Part shown: one piece after another, positions 14,376-23,480 of the stretch
Numbering within the stretch: the first letter of the stretch is position 1
How the letters are laid out: every line of letters starts with the position of its first letter
NCBI GenBank assembly: GCA_028688375.1
Contig: JAQTYG010000007.1
Coordinates: 1-52,445, forward strand
Length of the DNA: 52,445 nt
DNA from: Patescibacteria group bacterium
Lineage (GTDB): Bacteria > Patescibacteriota > Patescibacteriia > Magasanikbacterales > GWA2-37-8
Direction of reading: 5' to 3'
Made by a program: the position numbers and the translations under genes
The notes under the pieces: model-generated
Databases searched by the model: none
Seen by the model: only the letters and a program-made list of their open reading frames with translations
What the model was told of the DNA's origin: nothing

Positions 14376-14405
14376 TCCGCCCGAGGCGGATCCGCCTGCC
14401 GGCGA
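14376..14405. repeat. GC-rich palindromic repeat
   Basis: Contains GGCGGATCCGCC with flanking CCGCC/GGCGG partial arms, a short REP-like palindrome between the permease and lipoprotein genes. Confidence 0.55.
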
Positions 14406-14454
14406 AAAAATTATTATTTTGTTAAACTGCTAATTGTTTATTGTTAATTGATAA

Positions 14455-15678
14455 TTATTGATAACGTAAAGCGTCAATCGGGTCCAGTTTGGCGGCACGC
14501 CTTGACGGATAATAACCAAACACAACACCGACCAAAGTTGATACTCCGACCGACAACAACACCGACCAAAGAGTAATGACCGTGGTTAAACTCCCCAATT
14601 TTCCGATTAACAACGACGCCCCCCAGCCGACAATTATTCCTATAATGCCGCCAATGAATGTCAGCGACACTGATTCGGCTAAAAATTGGCTGCTGATATC
14701 GTTGCTGGTGGCGCCGAGTGACTTGCGCAAACCGATTTCTCTGGTACGTTCGGTTACCGTGGTCAACATCATGTTCATAATTCCGATACCGCCGACCAAA
14801 AGTGAAATGCCGGCAATGGCGGCCAAAAGCAAGGTTAAAGTATCAGCCACGGATGACATGGCGCTTAACATGTCGGCTTGGTTCATGATGCTAAAATCCG
14901 CTTGAGTCGCGTCGGCAATGCGGTGGCGCTGCAGTAACAGCTCCTGGACTTGCGCTTGGACAAAACTCATCAAATCAGCCGATGACACCTGAATATTTAT
15001 GTTGCTGATTGATTGATTGCCGATAATATATTGCTGGGCGGTGGCTAACGGTATGTAAATTAAATCATCGGAACTGCCCATCCCAGTGCCGCCTTTGGCT
15101 TTAGTCACGCCAATGACGGTAAATTCCTGGCCGCTTATTTTTATTTTCTGTCCGACCGGATTTGCCTCAACGTCGAATAAGTCGTCGCGCGTAGTCGGCC
15201 CGAGAACGGCGACTTTCGCCCTGGATTTTATCTGCTGGTCGGTAATTTGCGCGCCCAATTCCATCTCAATATTTTTTATGCCGAAATAACTTGTATCAAT
15301 GCCATAAATACTAGTGTTGGTATTTTTTCCTTTCACCGCCACCTGTTTACGCGCACTAACTGTCGGGGCGACGGCGGTGATATCTGTAACGCCGGTTTTA
15401 ATCGCTTCCGCGTCCTCAAGCGTTAATGTCTGCGATGAGCCCATTCCACCGCGCACAATATTGCCGGCCTGTCTTTGTTGGCCGGGCATGACAACCAACA
15501 AATTCGTGCCGAGCGATTCAATGCGGTCGGTAATGCCCTTTGATGTGCCTTGACCAACGGAAATCAAGGCGATTACCGAAGCGATGCCGATAACAATGCC
15601 TAAAATAGTCAAAGCCGAGCGGGATTTGTTTGAGGACATTGAAAAAATTGTTTCTTCGAATAAGTCGGAAAAAATCAT
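14455..15678 (-). CDS. MacB-type ABC transporter permease
   Basis: A 407-residue permease of the FtsX/MacB class. There is one N-terminal membrane segment (SALTILGIVIGIASVIALISV), a large extracytoplasmic core (~45-270, MacB periplasmic type, with ITAVAPTVSARKQV and GTNLLVVMPG), then three C-terminal membrane segments (~280-400). The motif RTREIGLRKSLGATSNDI before the third segment is typical. It works with the ATPase and adaptor encoded just upstream as a tripartite-style efflux or lipid/peptide export system. In a cell without an outer membrane it would act like Gram-positive MacB-like exporters. Substrate unknown. Confidence 0.93.
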   Translation of the reverse strand: MIFSDLFEETIFSMSSNKSRSALTILGIVIGIASVIALISVGQGTSKGITDRIESLGTNLLVVMPGQQRQAGNIVRGGMGSSQTLTLEDAEAIKTGVTDITAVAPTVSARKQVAVKGKNTNTSIYGIDTSYFGIKNIEMELGAQITDQQIKSRAKVAVLGPTTRDDLFDVEANPVGQKIKISGQEFTVIGVTKAKGGTGMGSSDDLIYIPLATAQQYIIGNQSISNINIQVSSADLMSFVQAQVQELLLQRHRIADATQADFSIMNQADMLSAMSSVADTLTLLLAAIAGISLLVGGIGIMNMMLTTVTERTREIGLRKSLGATSNDISSQFLAESVSLTFIGGIIGIIVGWGASLLIGKLGSLTTVITLWSVLLSVGVSTLVGVVFGYYPSRRAAKLDPIDALRYQ

Positions 15679-15683
15679 GTTTG

Positions 15684-15778
15684 CCCTGTTAAATAAACTT
15701 ATTTTATATTTCCCCGTTAATTTATATTATTCGCGCATTCCGACGCAAATCTTTCTAAAAAATAATTATTTAACAGGG
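15684..15778. repeat. MITE-like element, family R4 copy A
   Basis: A 95-bp AT-rich element with perfect 13-bp terminal inverted repeats CCCTGTTAAATAA/TTATTTAACAGGG and one internal CCCCGTTAAT box. It fills the gap between permease and ATPase genes and supplies the ATPase stop codon (TAA within the left-hand repeat on the minus strand). Confidence 0.8.
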
Positions 15779-16453
15779 TGAATCAGAAATAATTTCTCCG
15801 TCTTTTATTTCAATAATTCTTTTTGCGTGCTCGGCCACGTGCTTGTCATGAGTAATCAAAATAACGGTGTGTCCGCTTTCTTTGTTCAATTTTTGAAATG
15901 TGTCCAGCACGACAGCGCCGGTTTTGGAATCAAGATTGCCGGTCGGTTCATCGGCCAAAATAATGCTTGGGTCGTTGATTAGAGCGCGAGCAATGGCGAC
16001 GCGCTGCATTTGTCCGCCGGACAATTGATTGGAGAGATGCGTCCATTGGTCGGTCTCCAAACCAACGGCATTAAGGGCTTTTTCCGCCTTGGCACGGCGC
16101 GTGGCTTTGGGAACATGGCCGTTGTAAATTAAAGGCAGAATGACATTGCGCAAAACAGTGGAACGCGGCAGAAGATTGAATGACTGAAAAACAAAACCGA
16201 TTTTCTCCGACCGAATGGCGGCCATTTCTTCTTCCGATAAATCAAACACATTTTTACCGTCAAGAAAATATTGTCCGCTGGTCGGCCGGTCTAACGCGCC
16301 GAGGATGTGCATCAAAGTTGATTTGCCGGAACCGGATGGGCCCATAATCGCCACGTACTCCCCTTCCCCAATTTCAAAACTAACGTCTTTAAGCACGGAG
16401 GTTCTCGTGCCGCCGACAAAATAACTTTTTGTGATTTTTTCACATTTAATCAT
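15770..16453 (-). CDS. ABC transporter ATP-binding protein (MacB/LolD type)
   Basis: A 227-residue ATPase of the MacB/LolD/FtsE group. Walker A is GPSGSGKST (~38), the Q-loop is in [14 protein letters not shown], the signature is [15 protein letters not shown] (~142) and Walker B is [12 protein letters not shown]. It energises the permease encoded downstream. It starts 20 nt after the adaptor gene. Its last residues SPC and the stop lie in the terminal repeat of the R4 element, so the C-terminus was probably reshaped by that insertion. Confidence 0.96.
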   Translation of the reverse strand: MIKCEKITKSYFVGGTRTSVLKDVSFEIGEGEYVAIMGPSGSGKSTLMHILGALDRPTSGQYFLDGKNVFDLSEEEMAAIRSEKIGFVFQSFNLLPRSTVLRNVILPLIYNGHVPKATRRAKAEKALNAVGLETDQWTHLSNQLSGGQMQRVAIARALINDPSIILADEPTGNLDSKTGAVVLDTFQKLNKESGHTVILITHDKHVAEHAKRIIEIKDGEIISDSPC

Positions 16454-16473
16454 ACTCGGTAGAAGAATTTTTA

Positions 16474-18231
16474 TCAGTCGCGCGGTCCGCCGAACATCAT
16501 TCCGCCCTGAACGCGATTAGTTGACTGCGCGGCCGCGCCAACGCCGGCGGTGGTAGCGCCAGTAACCGTCTGTGTCACCACTTCATCACCTTCGTTTAAG
16601 CCGGAAACAACTTCAGTCATTGTATCGTTTGAGTCACCGGTGGTAATCGGGGTTTTTTGCGGCGTACCGCTGGCCATTACTTCAACATAACTTGCGCCAT
16701 TTTGGGTTTTTATCGCCGAGGTGGAAATCATCAGCACATCGGGCTTGCTGTTCAAAATAATATTAACTGTGACGCTCATGCCCGGTTTGATTCTGTCGTC
16801 TTGCACGTCAAAACCGATTTTAACATTATAGCTAACCACGCCCTGACTGACGGTTCCGATGGTGTCAATTTCAGCCACTTCGCCGGTGATGCTCAAACCG
16901 TCAATGGCGTCAAAAGTGATTGTCGCTTTTTGGCCGGTCTTAACCTTGGCCACGTCAATTTCATTGAGCGCGACGGTAGCGATGCGTTGTTTGGTGATAA
17001 GCGTTCCAAGCGAAGCGCCGGACGAAATCGGATCGCCTTTTTTCGGAGTGAAAGCCGCCACCACGCCGTCAAAAGGCGCGCGCACGTAATAATCGGCCAA
17101 CTTTTCTCTGGCGTCCAAAAGCGAATTTTCGCGCTGTTCAACGGTAAGTTGAGCCGACCTTAAATCCAGCGGGTCAGTTCCGGCTTTTAAGTCGGCGAGA
17201 GAAATTATTTTTTCGGCAATACTTCGGTCGGCATTAATAATTTGATTTTTTGTGTTGCTTATTGTTTGTTTTGCCGACAAAAGACCTGATAAATGAGAAT
17301 TGGTCGTGCCGGTATAAGTTTCCAATGTATTTTGATGTGTGGTCATTAAAGTCGGGACGGTAACGGTGCGGCTGGGCGATTGTTCAATCATATCTTGGAC
17401 GTAATCAAGAAAATTTTTGAAATTCTTCACTGTATCCGCGACCAATTTCGTCATTTCATAAACGTCCGCGACGAGCGCGTCCACGGTAGAACTGCTGGAA
17501 GCCCGAGAGGCCGATTTATAATCGTCAAAAACAATATCAAAGCTGGCGCGCGCGATTTTGTACGAGGCGTCAAGATTGTCCCGGTAACCGGTCACCTTAA
17601 TACGGTCGGCCTCGCCGCTCCCGCTTCCGCGATTGGCGTAATAATCAAGATTTGACTGATTGGCTTCAAAATTATTTCCATAAATCATGCTGTTCAAACC
17701 CGAAATAACGGCCGGCATATCCAAAAAAGCGTTAGAGACGGACGTAAACCCGTCTTCATAGGCCTTATTCAAATTGTCTTCATATTGGCGTTTTGATTCC
17801 TCCGCCTGCGCCAAAGAATTTTCGTATTGAAGCAGAGTGAGCGGGTCAGCGGCCTCTGTTAATTTAAACAGCGATATTTTCGCCGAATCCAGATTGGCTT
17901 CCGCATCGCGGACGGTTTTAAGAGCGTCGCGCGCGCTCAACGAAAGCAACAAGGCGCCGGCTTTAACCTCCTGTCCGATTTTCGTATTGATGGAAACAAC
18001 ATCTCCGGAGGTTTTGGCCTTAATATCAACCTGATTGGAAGCGGAAACCTGCCCGGTTCCGGTGATGGAGGAAATCAAAACTCCGCGCTCGGCTTTGACG
18101 ATGACATAACGGACCGGCATGGCGGCCAGAAAAAATTTTTGCCAGCCGTAATATCCGCCGAACACGACGACGGCCAAAATAATTAACGTCCTAATCTTGT
18201 GCTTCATTATAAGGCCGAGAAATTTTTTCAT
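16474..18231 (-). CDS. Efflux periplasmic adaptor (HlyD/MacA-like), long form
   Basis: A 585-residue membrane-fusion-type adaptor. An N-terminal membrane segment (TLIILAVVVFGGYYGW) is followed by a biotinyl-lipoyl half-motif (TGTGQVSASNQVDIKAKTSGDVV), a very long helical hairpin (~110-370), the second half-motif (YVRAPFDGVVAAFTPKKGDPIS) and C-terminal beta domains (VNIILNSKPDVLMISTSAIK). The helical insert of about 260 residues is longer than in ordinary MacA. It precedes the ATPase and permease genes on the same strand and likely links them to the cell surface. Confidence 0.93.
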   Translation of the reverse strand: MKKFLGLIMKHKIRTLIILAVVVFGGYYGWQKFFLAAMPVRYVIVKAERGVLISSITGTGQVSASNQVDIKAKTSGDVVSINTKIGQEVKAGALLLSLSARDALKTVRDAEANLDSAKISLFKLTEAADPLTLLQYENSLAQAEESKRQYEDNLNKAYEDGFTSVSNAFLDMPAVISGLNSMIYGNNFEANQSNLDYYANRGSGSGEADRIKVTGYRDNLDASYKIARASFDIVFDDYKSASRASSSSTVDALVADVYEMTKLVADTVKNFKNFLDYVQDMIEQSPSRTVTVPTLMTTHQNTLETYTGTTNSHLSGLLSAKQTISNTKNQIINADRSIAEKIISLADLKAGTDPLDLRSAQLTVEQRENSLLDAREKLADYYVRAPFDGVVAAFTPKKGDPISSGASLGTLITKQRIATVALNEIDVAKVKTGQKATITFDAIDGLSITGEVAEIDTIGTVSQGVVSYNVKIGFDVQDDRIKPGMSVTVNIILNSKPDVLMISTSAIKTQNGASYVEVMASGTPQKTPITTGDSNDTMTEVVSGLNEGDEVVTQTVTGATTAGVGAAAQSTNRVQGGMMFGGPRD

Positions 18232-18257
18232 ACTTACTCTATTAAATAAGTTTTTTA

Positions 18258-19034
18258 TTAAAAATTCGGAAGAGGAGGCGTGCGCGGCATAAATTCGCCG
18301 AAACGGCGGTGTACTCCGCGGCGAATCATCGGCATTTCTCCTTCGCCGACGATACGCAAACTCTTGGCCATAAAAATTTTGTCCCGGCGTTCGCCCACCA
18401 CAATCACAAACTGGCCGGCTGACAACGGCGCTTGAAGCGGAAATTCAAGATGGGATAAATCAACCACGGTTATATCGCGCGGACTTTGGATGTTTATATA
18501 ATTTTCTCCCAATTCAATAATGCGGCCGGCAGTTCCCCCGGTGCGTTCGTCAAGGCCGTGCCCTAAAAATGGACGGAAAAACATACCATCCGGATGCGGA
18601 CCGAAAGCGCGCCGTTCGATGCGTTCGGCGATGTCGGTAAATGTCAAGATAACTCCGATAATCAAAATAAAACAAACCAAGCCAATGGCGATCCGGCCAA
18701 ACGGTTTTTTGTATAAATATCCGCCTCTTTTGACAATCAACGCGGCGGCAAAAACAAGAATGATTAAACCCGCGACCAGCGCGTATGGAAAAGATTCCAA
18801 AAAAGCGAATACGCCCAGACTGCCAAAACTAAGATAACCAATATTATCGGAGGCCTTGAGGTAAAAAAGCGCCAAATTAAAAAACAACACGGCTAGCATG
18901 ACGGAGAGCGCGAGCGCGCTGCCCAACCCGAGTTTTTCCGCCAAAAAAATATATTTTGAGCGCAACTTTACGCGCCCGGTTTTGATTTGTAACATTACTT
19001 TTTCTTCAACATTATTTTTTTCCATATGCTTCAT
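18258..19034 (-). CDS. Membrane protein, putative anti-sigma factor
   Basis: A 258-residue protein with a short cytoplasmic N-terminus (~30 aa), three membrane segments (~35-58, 75-103, 115-138) and an extracytoplasmic C-terminal domain (~160-250) resembling a DUF5666 module (GRIIELGENYINIQS, PLSAGQFVIVVGERRDKIFMAKSLRI). Its start overlaps the ECF sigma gene by 23 nt. Position and topology are those of a membrane anti-sigma factor, but no zinc-type anti-sigma motif (HxxxCxxC) is seen, so the role is inferred. It could sense envelope state through the outer domain. Confidence 0.7.
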   Translation of the reverse strand: MKHMEKNNVEEKVMLQIKTGRVKLRSKYIFLAEKLGLGSALALSVMLAVLFFNLALFYLKASDNIGYLSFGSLGVFAFLESFPYALVAGLIILVFAAALIVKRGGYLYKKPFGRIAIGLVCFILIIGVILTFTDIAERIERRAFGPHPDGMFFRPFLGHGLDERTGGTAGRIIELGENYINIQSPRDITVVDLSHLEFPLQAPLSAGQFVIVVGERRDKIFMAKSLRIVGEGEMPMIRRGVHRRFGEFMPRTPPLPNF

Positions 19035-19578
19035 CGGATAATAATTGTTTTAATATTTTTTTCCCGCGGGCGATGAGGGTGCCGACGGTGTTTCGAGGCA
19101 AACGAAGTATATCGCTGATTTCTTCGTAGGTTTTTTGTTCAAAAAAATACAATATGATCGGTTCGCGGTATTTATCATTCATTCGCGAAAGCCCCAACTC
19201 GATTTTTGATTTTAAAATTTTTGAGTCAATTTTTTCTTTGATATCGGTTTTTTCATCAATCAACTCCCATTCTTGGTCATCGAGCGAAACGGATTCTTTG
19301 CGGTATTTTTTGATGTGATTGAGCGCCTCATTGTGAGCGATGCGATAGACCCAGGGTGAAAATTTTTTGTCGGCGTCAAAATCATACAAGTTGCGGTAGG
19401 CCTTGATAAAAACATCCTGAAGTACATCTTCAAGCTCGTCGCCGCTTTTTATGAATTTTCTTAAATAATGAGACAATTTTGTTTGGTAGCGCCGGATAAT
19501 TTCGCTGAAATATTCTTTTTCCACCTCCCTAACGACGATTACCAGCTGCTCATCGCTCAAATTTTCAGGCATGGGCAT
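19012..19578 (-). CDS. ECF-type RNA polymerase sigma factor
   Basis: A 188-residue sigma-70 family factor with regions 2 and 4 only. Region 2 runs over ~15-85 (FSEIIRRYQTKLSHYLRKF, DELEDVLQDVFIKAYRNLYDFD, SPWVYRIAHNEALNHIKKY). Region 4 runs over ~125-180 (LSRMNDKYREPIILYFFEQKTYEEISDILRLPRNTVGTLIARGKKIL in parts). ATG 19578 is preferred over a TTG five codons upstream. It heads a cluster with a membrane protein and a MacB-type efflux system, which it may control. A cluster of GTTAAA/CCC boxes lies 38-138 bp upstream of the start. Confidence 0.95.
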   Translation of the reverse strand: MPMPENLSDEQLVIVVREVEKEYFSEIIRRYQTKLSHYLRKFIKSGDELEDVLQDVFIKAYRNLYDFDADKKFSPWVYRIAHNEALNHIKKYRKESVSLDDQEWELIDEKTDIKEKIDSKILKSKIELGLSRMNDKYREPIILYFFEQKTYEEISDILRLPRNTVGTLIARGKKILKQLLSDEAYGKK

Positions 19579-19615
19579 ACGGATATAATACAATTGAAAG
19601 CAAAAAATTATTTCA

Positions 19616-19716
19616 CCCTGTTAAATAATCCGCTCTTGGCAAAATTTAACGGGGAAAACCCTGTTAAACAAAAATTTTTACATTTCCCTGTTAATTTGAC
19701 GGGCTATTTAACGGGG
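19616..19716. repeat. MITE-like element, family R4 copy B
   Basis: A 101-bp element bounded by CCCTGTTAAATAA and TATTTAACGGGG, with further boxes CCCTGTTAAA, CCCTGTTAAT and TTTAACGGGG inside (five half-sites in total). It shares TIR sequence and the TTTCCC(C/T)GTTAATTT core with copy A at 15684-15778. Confidence 0.75.
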
Positions 19717-19768
19717 TAAAATTGGTTTATATCTTAGCCTAAAACTGACAAAAAAGCCAATAAAACAG

Positions 19769-19800
19769 CACCACCGAGAAATAAGTTCGGTGGTGTTAAT
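19769..19800 (-). terminator. Terminator downstream of the bactofilin-like gene
   Basis: Hairpin CACCACCGA/TCGGTGGTG, followed by CTGTTTTATT on the minus strand and by TTAATTTTT on the plus strand. Confidence 0.8.
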
Positions 19801-19802
19801 TT

Positions 19803-19877
19803 TTGCAGGGGGTGTAAGCCCGGCACAAAGCGCTTCGCCCGAGCAGAATCTCAAAAATCTCTGTCGGGCTTCACACT
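19803..19877. repeat. Inverted repeat with a tRNA-Trp 3'-end-like sequence
   Basis: Arms GTGTAAGCCCG and CGGGCTTCACAC enclose about 45 nt. The left side begins TTGCAGGGGGTGTA, 14 nt identical to the 3' end of tRNA-Trp and its flank at 24478. No gene is visible between 19717 and 19900. Confidence 0.55.
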
Positions 19878-19899
19878 TATTTCTATGGTATTTTTACTT

Positions 19900-21084
19900 T
19901 TATTTCGCGCCGAGCGTTTCCTTAAAATACATCCACAGACCGCCTAAACTCCACAGCAACACCGCCAGCGACAATAAACAGCCGAGCACGGGGATGATGA
20001 AAAGTAAATAACAAATTAACACCCCGAGCAAAGCCGGGCCGTACAATGATTTGCCGGTTCGGTTGAATCGGCTCATCAGTTTTTCGCCGATGGCCATCGC
20101 GCCGATGACTTTCGCCAATATCATTGCCGTCAGCCAAATTAAACCAAGAACACCGGCCACAGGCAAGCCGATAATCGTGATGGCCGCAAACAAACAAATC
20201 ACCGGCACCACGATAAGCAAGACCGCGCCCCAACCAAACGCCGCGCCAACGTGGGCGGACATTTTTTCGGAAATCCCGTTCAATCGGCGACCGAATATCG
20301 CCACTAAAATCGCGGCTAAAATCAAAGCGCCGAACAAAGCGATGATGCGCGTGAACACCCAAATGCCGGCCAAAGCACCGGCGCCATTTTTATTGGTTTT
20401 ATGCTCAACATTTTTTACTTTCGGTTCCAAACGGACTACCCCGCCGGTGACTGTGCCGTCGTTGGTAAATTTTACGTTTTGATCGGCGCGATAACTCAAG
20501 GCGCCGGCAATGACCGCGTTTTTACCGATAGCCAAATTGCCGCACGGCTGATCTTTTTTCGCTGAATTGCAGGATAAATCCAAACTGACATTTTTACCCA
20601 CCGGACCGTCAATCACAACACTGGCTCCGCCACCGACAATTTCTCCACCGATTTTACCGCGCGCGTCCACACTGGCCGCCGCCGCCAAAACGTCGCCGCC
20701 GATTTCGGATTTAGAACCAAAAATTACGCTGGCGCCGAAAGCCATGACATTACGGCTGATTTTATTAGTGATATTGATTAGATTTCCGGCAGAACGCACA
20801 TTGCCGCCGACTTCACCATTGATATTGATGGCTTGCCCGACGCAAAGCACGTCGCCCGATACCGGGCCATTGATAATTATGTTTTGTCCGGCGCAAAGGA
20901 TATCGCCATTCACCGCGCCGTCCACGGTAATGTTTTGTCCGGCAACGTAAAAATTACCCTCAATCGTTTGGTCGGCCGAAATATACACCGACTGCTCGGC
21001 TTTGACGCTAAACGCCTGCGCGTCGGCGGTAAAAAACAAACCCCCACTCACAATCAGCGCCGCGACGAGAAATTTCATTTTCAT
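19900..21084 (-). CDS. Bactofilin-like beta-helix membrane protein
   Basis: A 394-residue protein. It has a signal peptide (residues 1-24, cut after AQA), then ~25-215 of regular hydrophobic/glycine repeats such as ITVDGAVNGDILCAGQNI and GPVSGDVLCVGQAI that read as a polymer-forming bactofilin-type beta-helix. About four to five membrane segments fill residues 240-390. The beta-helix is predicted to lie outside the membrane, unlike cytoplasmic bactofilins. Single gene with its own terminator. A structural or surface-scaffold role is possible; no enzyme motif is seen. Confidence 0.82.
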   Translation of the reverse strand: MKMKFLVAALIVSGGLFFTADAQAFSVKAEQSVYISADQTIEGNFYVAGQNITVDGAVNGDILCAGQNIIINGPVSGDVLCVGQAININGEVGGNVRSAGNLINITNKISRNVMAFGASVIFGSKSEIGGDVLAAAASVDARGKIGGEIVGGGASVVIDGPVGKNVSLDLSCNSAKKDQPCGNLAIGKNAVIAGALSYRADQNVKFTNDGTVTGGVVRLEPKVKNVEHKTNKNGAGALAGIWVFTRIIALFGALILAAILVAIFGRRLNGISEKMSAHVGAAFGWGAVLLIVVPVICLFAAITIIGLPVAGVLGLIWLTAMILAKVIGAMAIGEKLMSRFNRTGKSLYGPALLGVLICYLLFIIPVLGCLLSLAVLLWSLGGLWMYFKETLGAK

Positions 21085-21176
21085 AAATATGAGTTAAGCG
21101 AACGCAAAAAATTTTGCGCCTCGCCTGTTTAATATTTCAATAATACATCGCGCTTGCTCGGTTTTTCTTACAGTCA

Positions 21177-21542
21177 TTATTTCAGCACTTTTTTCACTTC
21201 TTTCACGATTTCTTCCAAAGTATAATGCGCCTTGATAAAATACGCCTTAATGCCCAGCGCCGTACAGCGGGCAATGGAATCGGCGTCGGATTTAACGGTA
21301 GAAATCAAAACCGGGATATCTTTCAGCTCATCATCCTTTTTCATGACGGTCAAAACCTCTTCTCCGGATTTTTTCGGCATCAACAAATCCAACAGCACCA
21401 AATCAGGCTTAAATTGCTTGGCTTTCACCAGAGCATCCTCTCCGTCTACCGCGATCAAGGTCTCAAAACCATTGTCCACAAGAGCCGCGTTGACGGCCTT
21501 TGACAAAATATTGTCGTCTTCCACAATAAGTACTTTGCGCAT
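21177..21542 (-). CDS. Response regulator receiver protein (CheY-like)
   Basis: A 121-residue single receiver domain. Motifs are VLIVEDDNILSKAV (acidic pocket), PDLVLLDLLMPKKSGEEVL (phospho-Asp about 53), PVLISTVKSD (Thr) and AYFIKAHYTLEEIV (Lys about 102). No output domain is present, so it acts by protein contact or as a phosphorelay carrier. It lies 20 nt after the histidine kinase gene in the same operon and is the likely phosphate acceptor. Confidence 0.96.
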   Translation of the reverse strand: MRKVLIVEDDNILSKAVNAALVDNGFETLIAVDGEDALVKAKQFKPDLVLLDLLMPKKSGEEVLTVMKKDDELKDIPVLISTVKSDADSIARCTALGIKAYFIKAHYTLEEIVKEVKKVLK

Positions 21543-21562
21543 AATAAAAAATTAATAATCAA

Positions 21563-23467
21563 TTATGCTGTTGGTAAAAAAACATAAAAAGTTGAGCCCT
21601 TGTTTTCCTTGGTTTCACACCATATCCGACCCTTGTGCTTGTCAACAATATATTTGGCGATATAAAGACCCAAACCGGTGCCTCCTTCGGTGGACATGAC
21701 GTTTTCACCGCGAAAGAACCGGTCAAACAATCTGTTGAGCTGGCGCGCCGGAATTCCCGCCCCATTATCTTTCACAAAATAAGTCGCGCCTTCTTTGGTG
21801 ATTTCACAGCCAATGATTATTTTTCCCCCGAATTTCGTGTACTTAACGGCGTTGTTTATCAAATTTATAAAAACCTGGGATATTTTGCTTTTGTCCGCCC
21901 TGGCGACAACCTTTTTCAGGCCGCCATTGAGAAATTCAATCTTGATTTTTTTATTCTGCGCCAACACCATCTGCTCTTTTACGACTTCCGTGACAATGGC
22001 GGAGATGTCTTCTTTTTTCAAAACTACATTATATTTTTCGCCGGCCTCAATGTGCGAAACGTCCAGCAAATCATCCACCAGAGCGACCATTCGGGCGTTA
22101 CCGGTCGCAATCTGCTCAATATAATCTTTTTGTTTGTCAGACAAAACACCGGCTTTTTCCCCCAACAAAAGTTCACAAAACCATTTAATGCCGGTAAGCG
22201 GAGTGCGCAATTGATGCGAAGCGACAGAAACAAACTCCGTTTTCATTTTATCTATCTCTTTGGCTTGCGTGATATCTCTTATAATTGACAACACGGCCGG
22301 TTTACCCTCAAAACTTATCAACGACGCGTTAATTTCCACCGGAAAAGATTTATCGTTTTTTCTCAATAATTCTATCTCATACCTTGGGTTTACTTTCTTC
22401 CCGGCAAGTCTGGCTTTATACCTTTCAAGCACCATTTTTTTATACTTGTCATCAATGAAATTTATAAACGGCTTGTTATACGCCTCCACTTCCGTGTATC
22501 CGACCATGTCAAACATTTGCTTGTTAAAAAATTTCACGCGATTTTCGCACAAAATCACCACCCCGTCATTGCTGCTTTCCACGATTGAGGTGTACAGCGT
22601 TCTGACACGAGACAACTCTTCTTCTGTTTTTTCTCTTTCGGTAATATCTTCTCCCGAGCTTAAAATCCCGATAATCTTTCCGCCCTTATCTTTTAATATG
22701 GAATTGTGCCAGGATAAAAATTTCTTTTCTCCGTTCTTGGCGACTATACTATTCTCGTAATATTCGACAAATTTCAATTTACCATGAATACAATCCCCAA
22801 AAATCTTTTTCACCTCTTCTCTGTTTTCCGCGGGCAAGCAAGTGGTAAACCAATCTTTTCCCAGTAACTCTCCGTTATTATAACCCAAAATCTCATTTCC
22901 CTTTTGATTTATCAAAATAATTCTCCCCTGTTTATCAAGGACGACAATCATCGCCCCGACCATTTTGAGATAATTTTCCGCTTTTTCTCTTTCCGCGCTG
23001 ATTTGTTCCTCAATTTCTTTGTGATGCGAAATGTCGCGCACGATGGCAAAAACCATCGGTTTTCCTTCTTGATATACCAACCTAAAATAAGCTTCCACCG
23101 GAAAAACTGTCTTGTCTTTTCTGACAATGCGACCTTCTGACGTCACCGAACCCTTTTTTAACAAATCTTTGACTATCTTCGGAAAAACAGACCTGGCATC
23201 TTCCTTGAAAATAATTTCTCTTACGCTCTTCCCCAGTAATTCGCCTTTCGTATAGCCCAAAGTTTTGTAAGCGGCCCTGTTGCAGGCAATAAATTTGCCT
23301 TCCAAATGTCCTAAAAAAATAGCATCCGGAGAATGTTCAAACAACGCGCGGAACAGATAACAAAACCCGTACGCCCGCCCAGACATACATCTGTTTCCAG
23401 AACCGCCGTAATCACATGCTTTTTGTTTTTGTATCTTTTTTTTAGGCATGTTATGTCTCGTGGTCAT
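21563..23467 (-). CDS. Multi-PAS sensor histidine kinase
   Basis: A 634-residue soluble-looking histidine kinase. Three PAS domains follow one another (~40-155, ~165-290, ~290-410; e.g. HSPDAIFLGHLEGKFIACN, GRIILINQKGNEILGY). Then comes HisKA with the phospho-His in VASHQLRTPLTGIKWF (~425) and HATPase_c (N-box INNAVKYT, G1 DNGAGIP, G2 GTGLGLYIAKYIV). No membrane segment is visible, so signals are probably intracellular. The N-terminus (~1-35) is basic and Cys-rich (CDYGGSGNRC, GFCYLF) and might bind metal or redox cofactors. It is followed by a receiver gene and preceded by a PAS-only gene. Confidence 0.95.
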   Translation of the reverse strand: MTTRHNMPKKKIQKQKACDYGGSGNRCMSGRAYGFCYLFRALFEHSPDAIFLGHLEGKFIACNRAAYKTLGYTKGELLGKSVREIIFKEDARSVFPKIVKDLLKKGSVTSEGRIVRKDKTVFPVEAYFRLVYQEGKPMVFAIVRDISHHKEIEEQISAEREKAENYLKMVGAMIVVLDKQGRIILINQKGNEILGYNNGELLGKDWFTTCLPAENREEVKKIFGDCIHGKLKFVEYYENSIVAKNGEKKFLSWHNSILKDKGGKIIGILSSGEDITEREKTEEELSRVRTLYTSIVESSNDGVVILCENRVKFFNKQMFDMVGYTEVEAYNKPFINFIDDKYKKMVLERYKARLAGKKVNPRYEIELLRKNDKSFPVEINASLISFEGKPAVLSIIRDITQAKEIDKMKTEFVSVASHQLRTPLTGIKWFCELLLGEKAGVLSDKQKDYIEQIATGNARMVALVDDLLDVSHIEAGEKYNVVLKKEDISAIVTEVVKEQMVLAQNKKIKIEFLNGGLKKVVARADKSKISQVFINLINNAVKYTKFGGKIIIGCEITKEGATYFVKDNGAGIPARQLNRLFDRFFRGENVMSTEGGTGLGLYIAKYIVDKHKGRIWCETKENKGSTFYVFLPTA

Positions 23468-23480
23468 TATCGCGCGCGCC

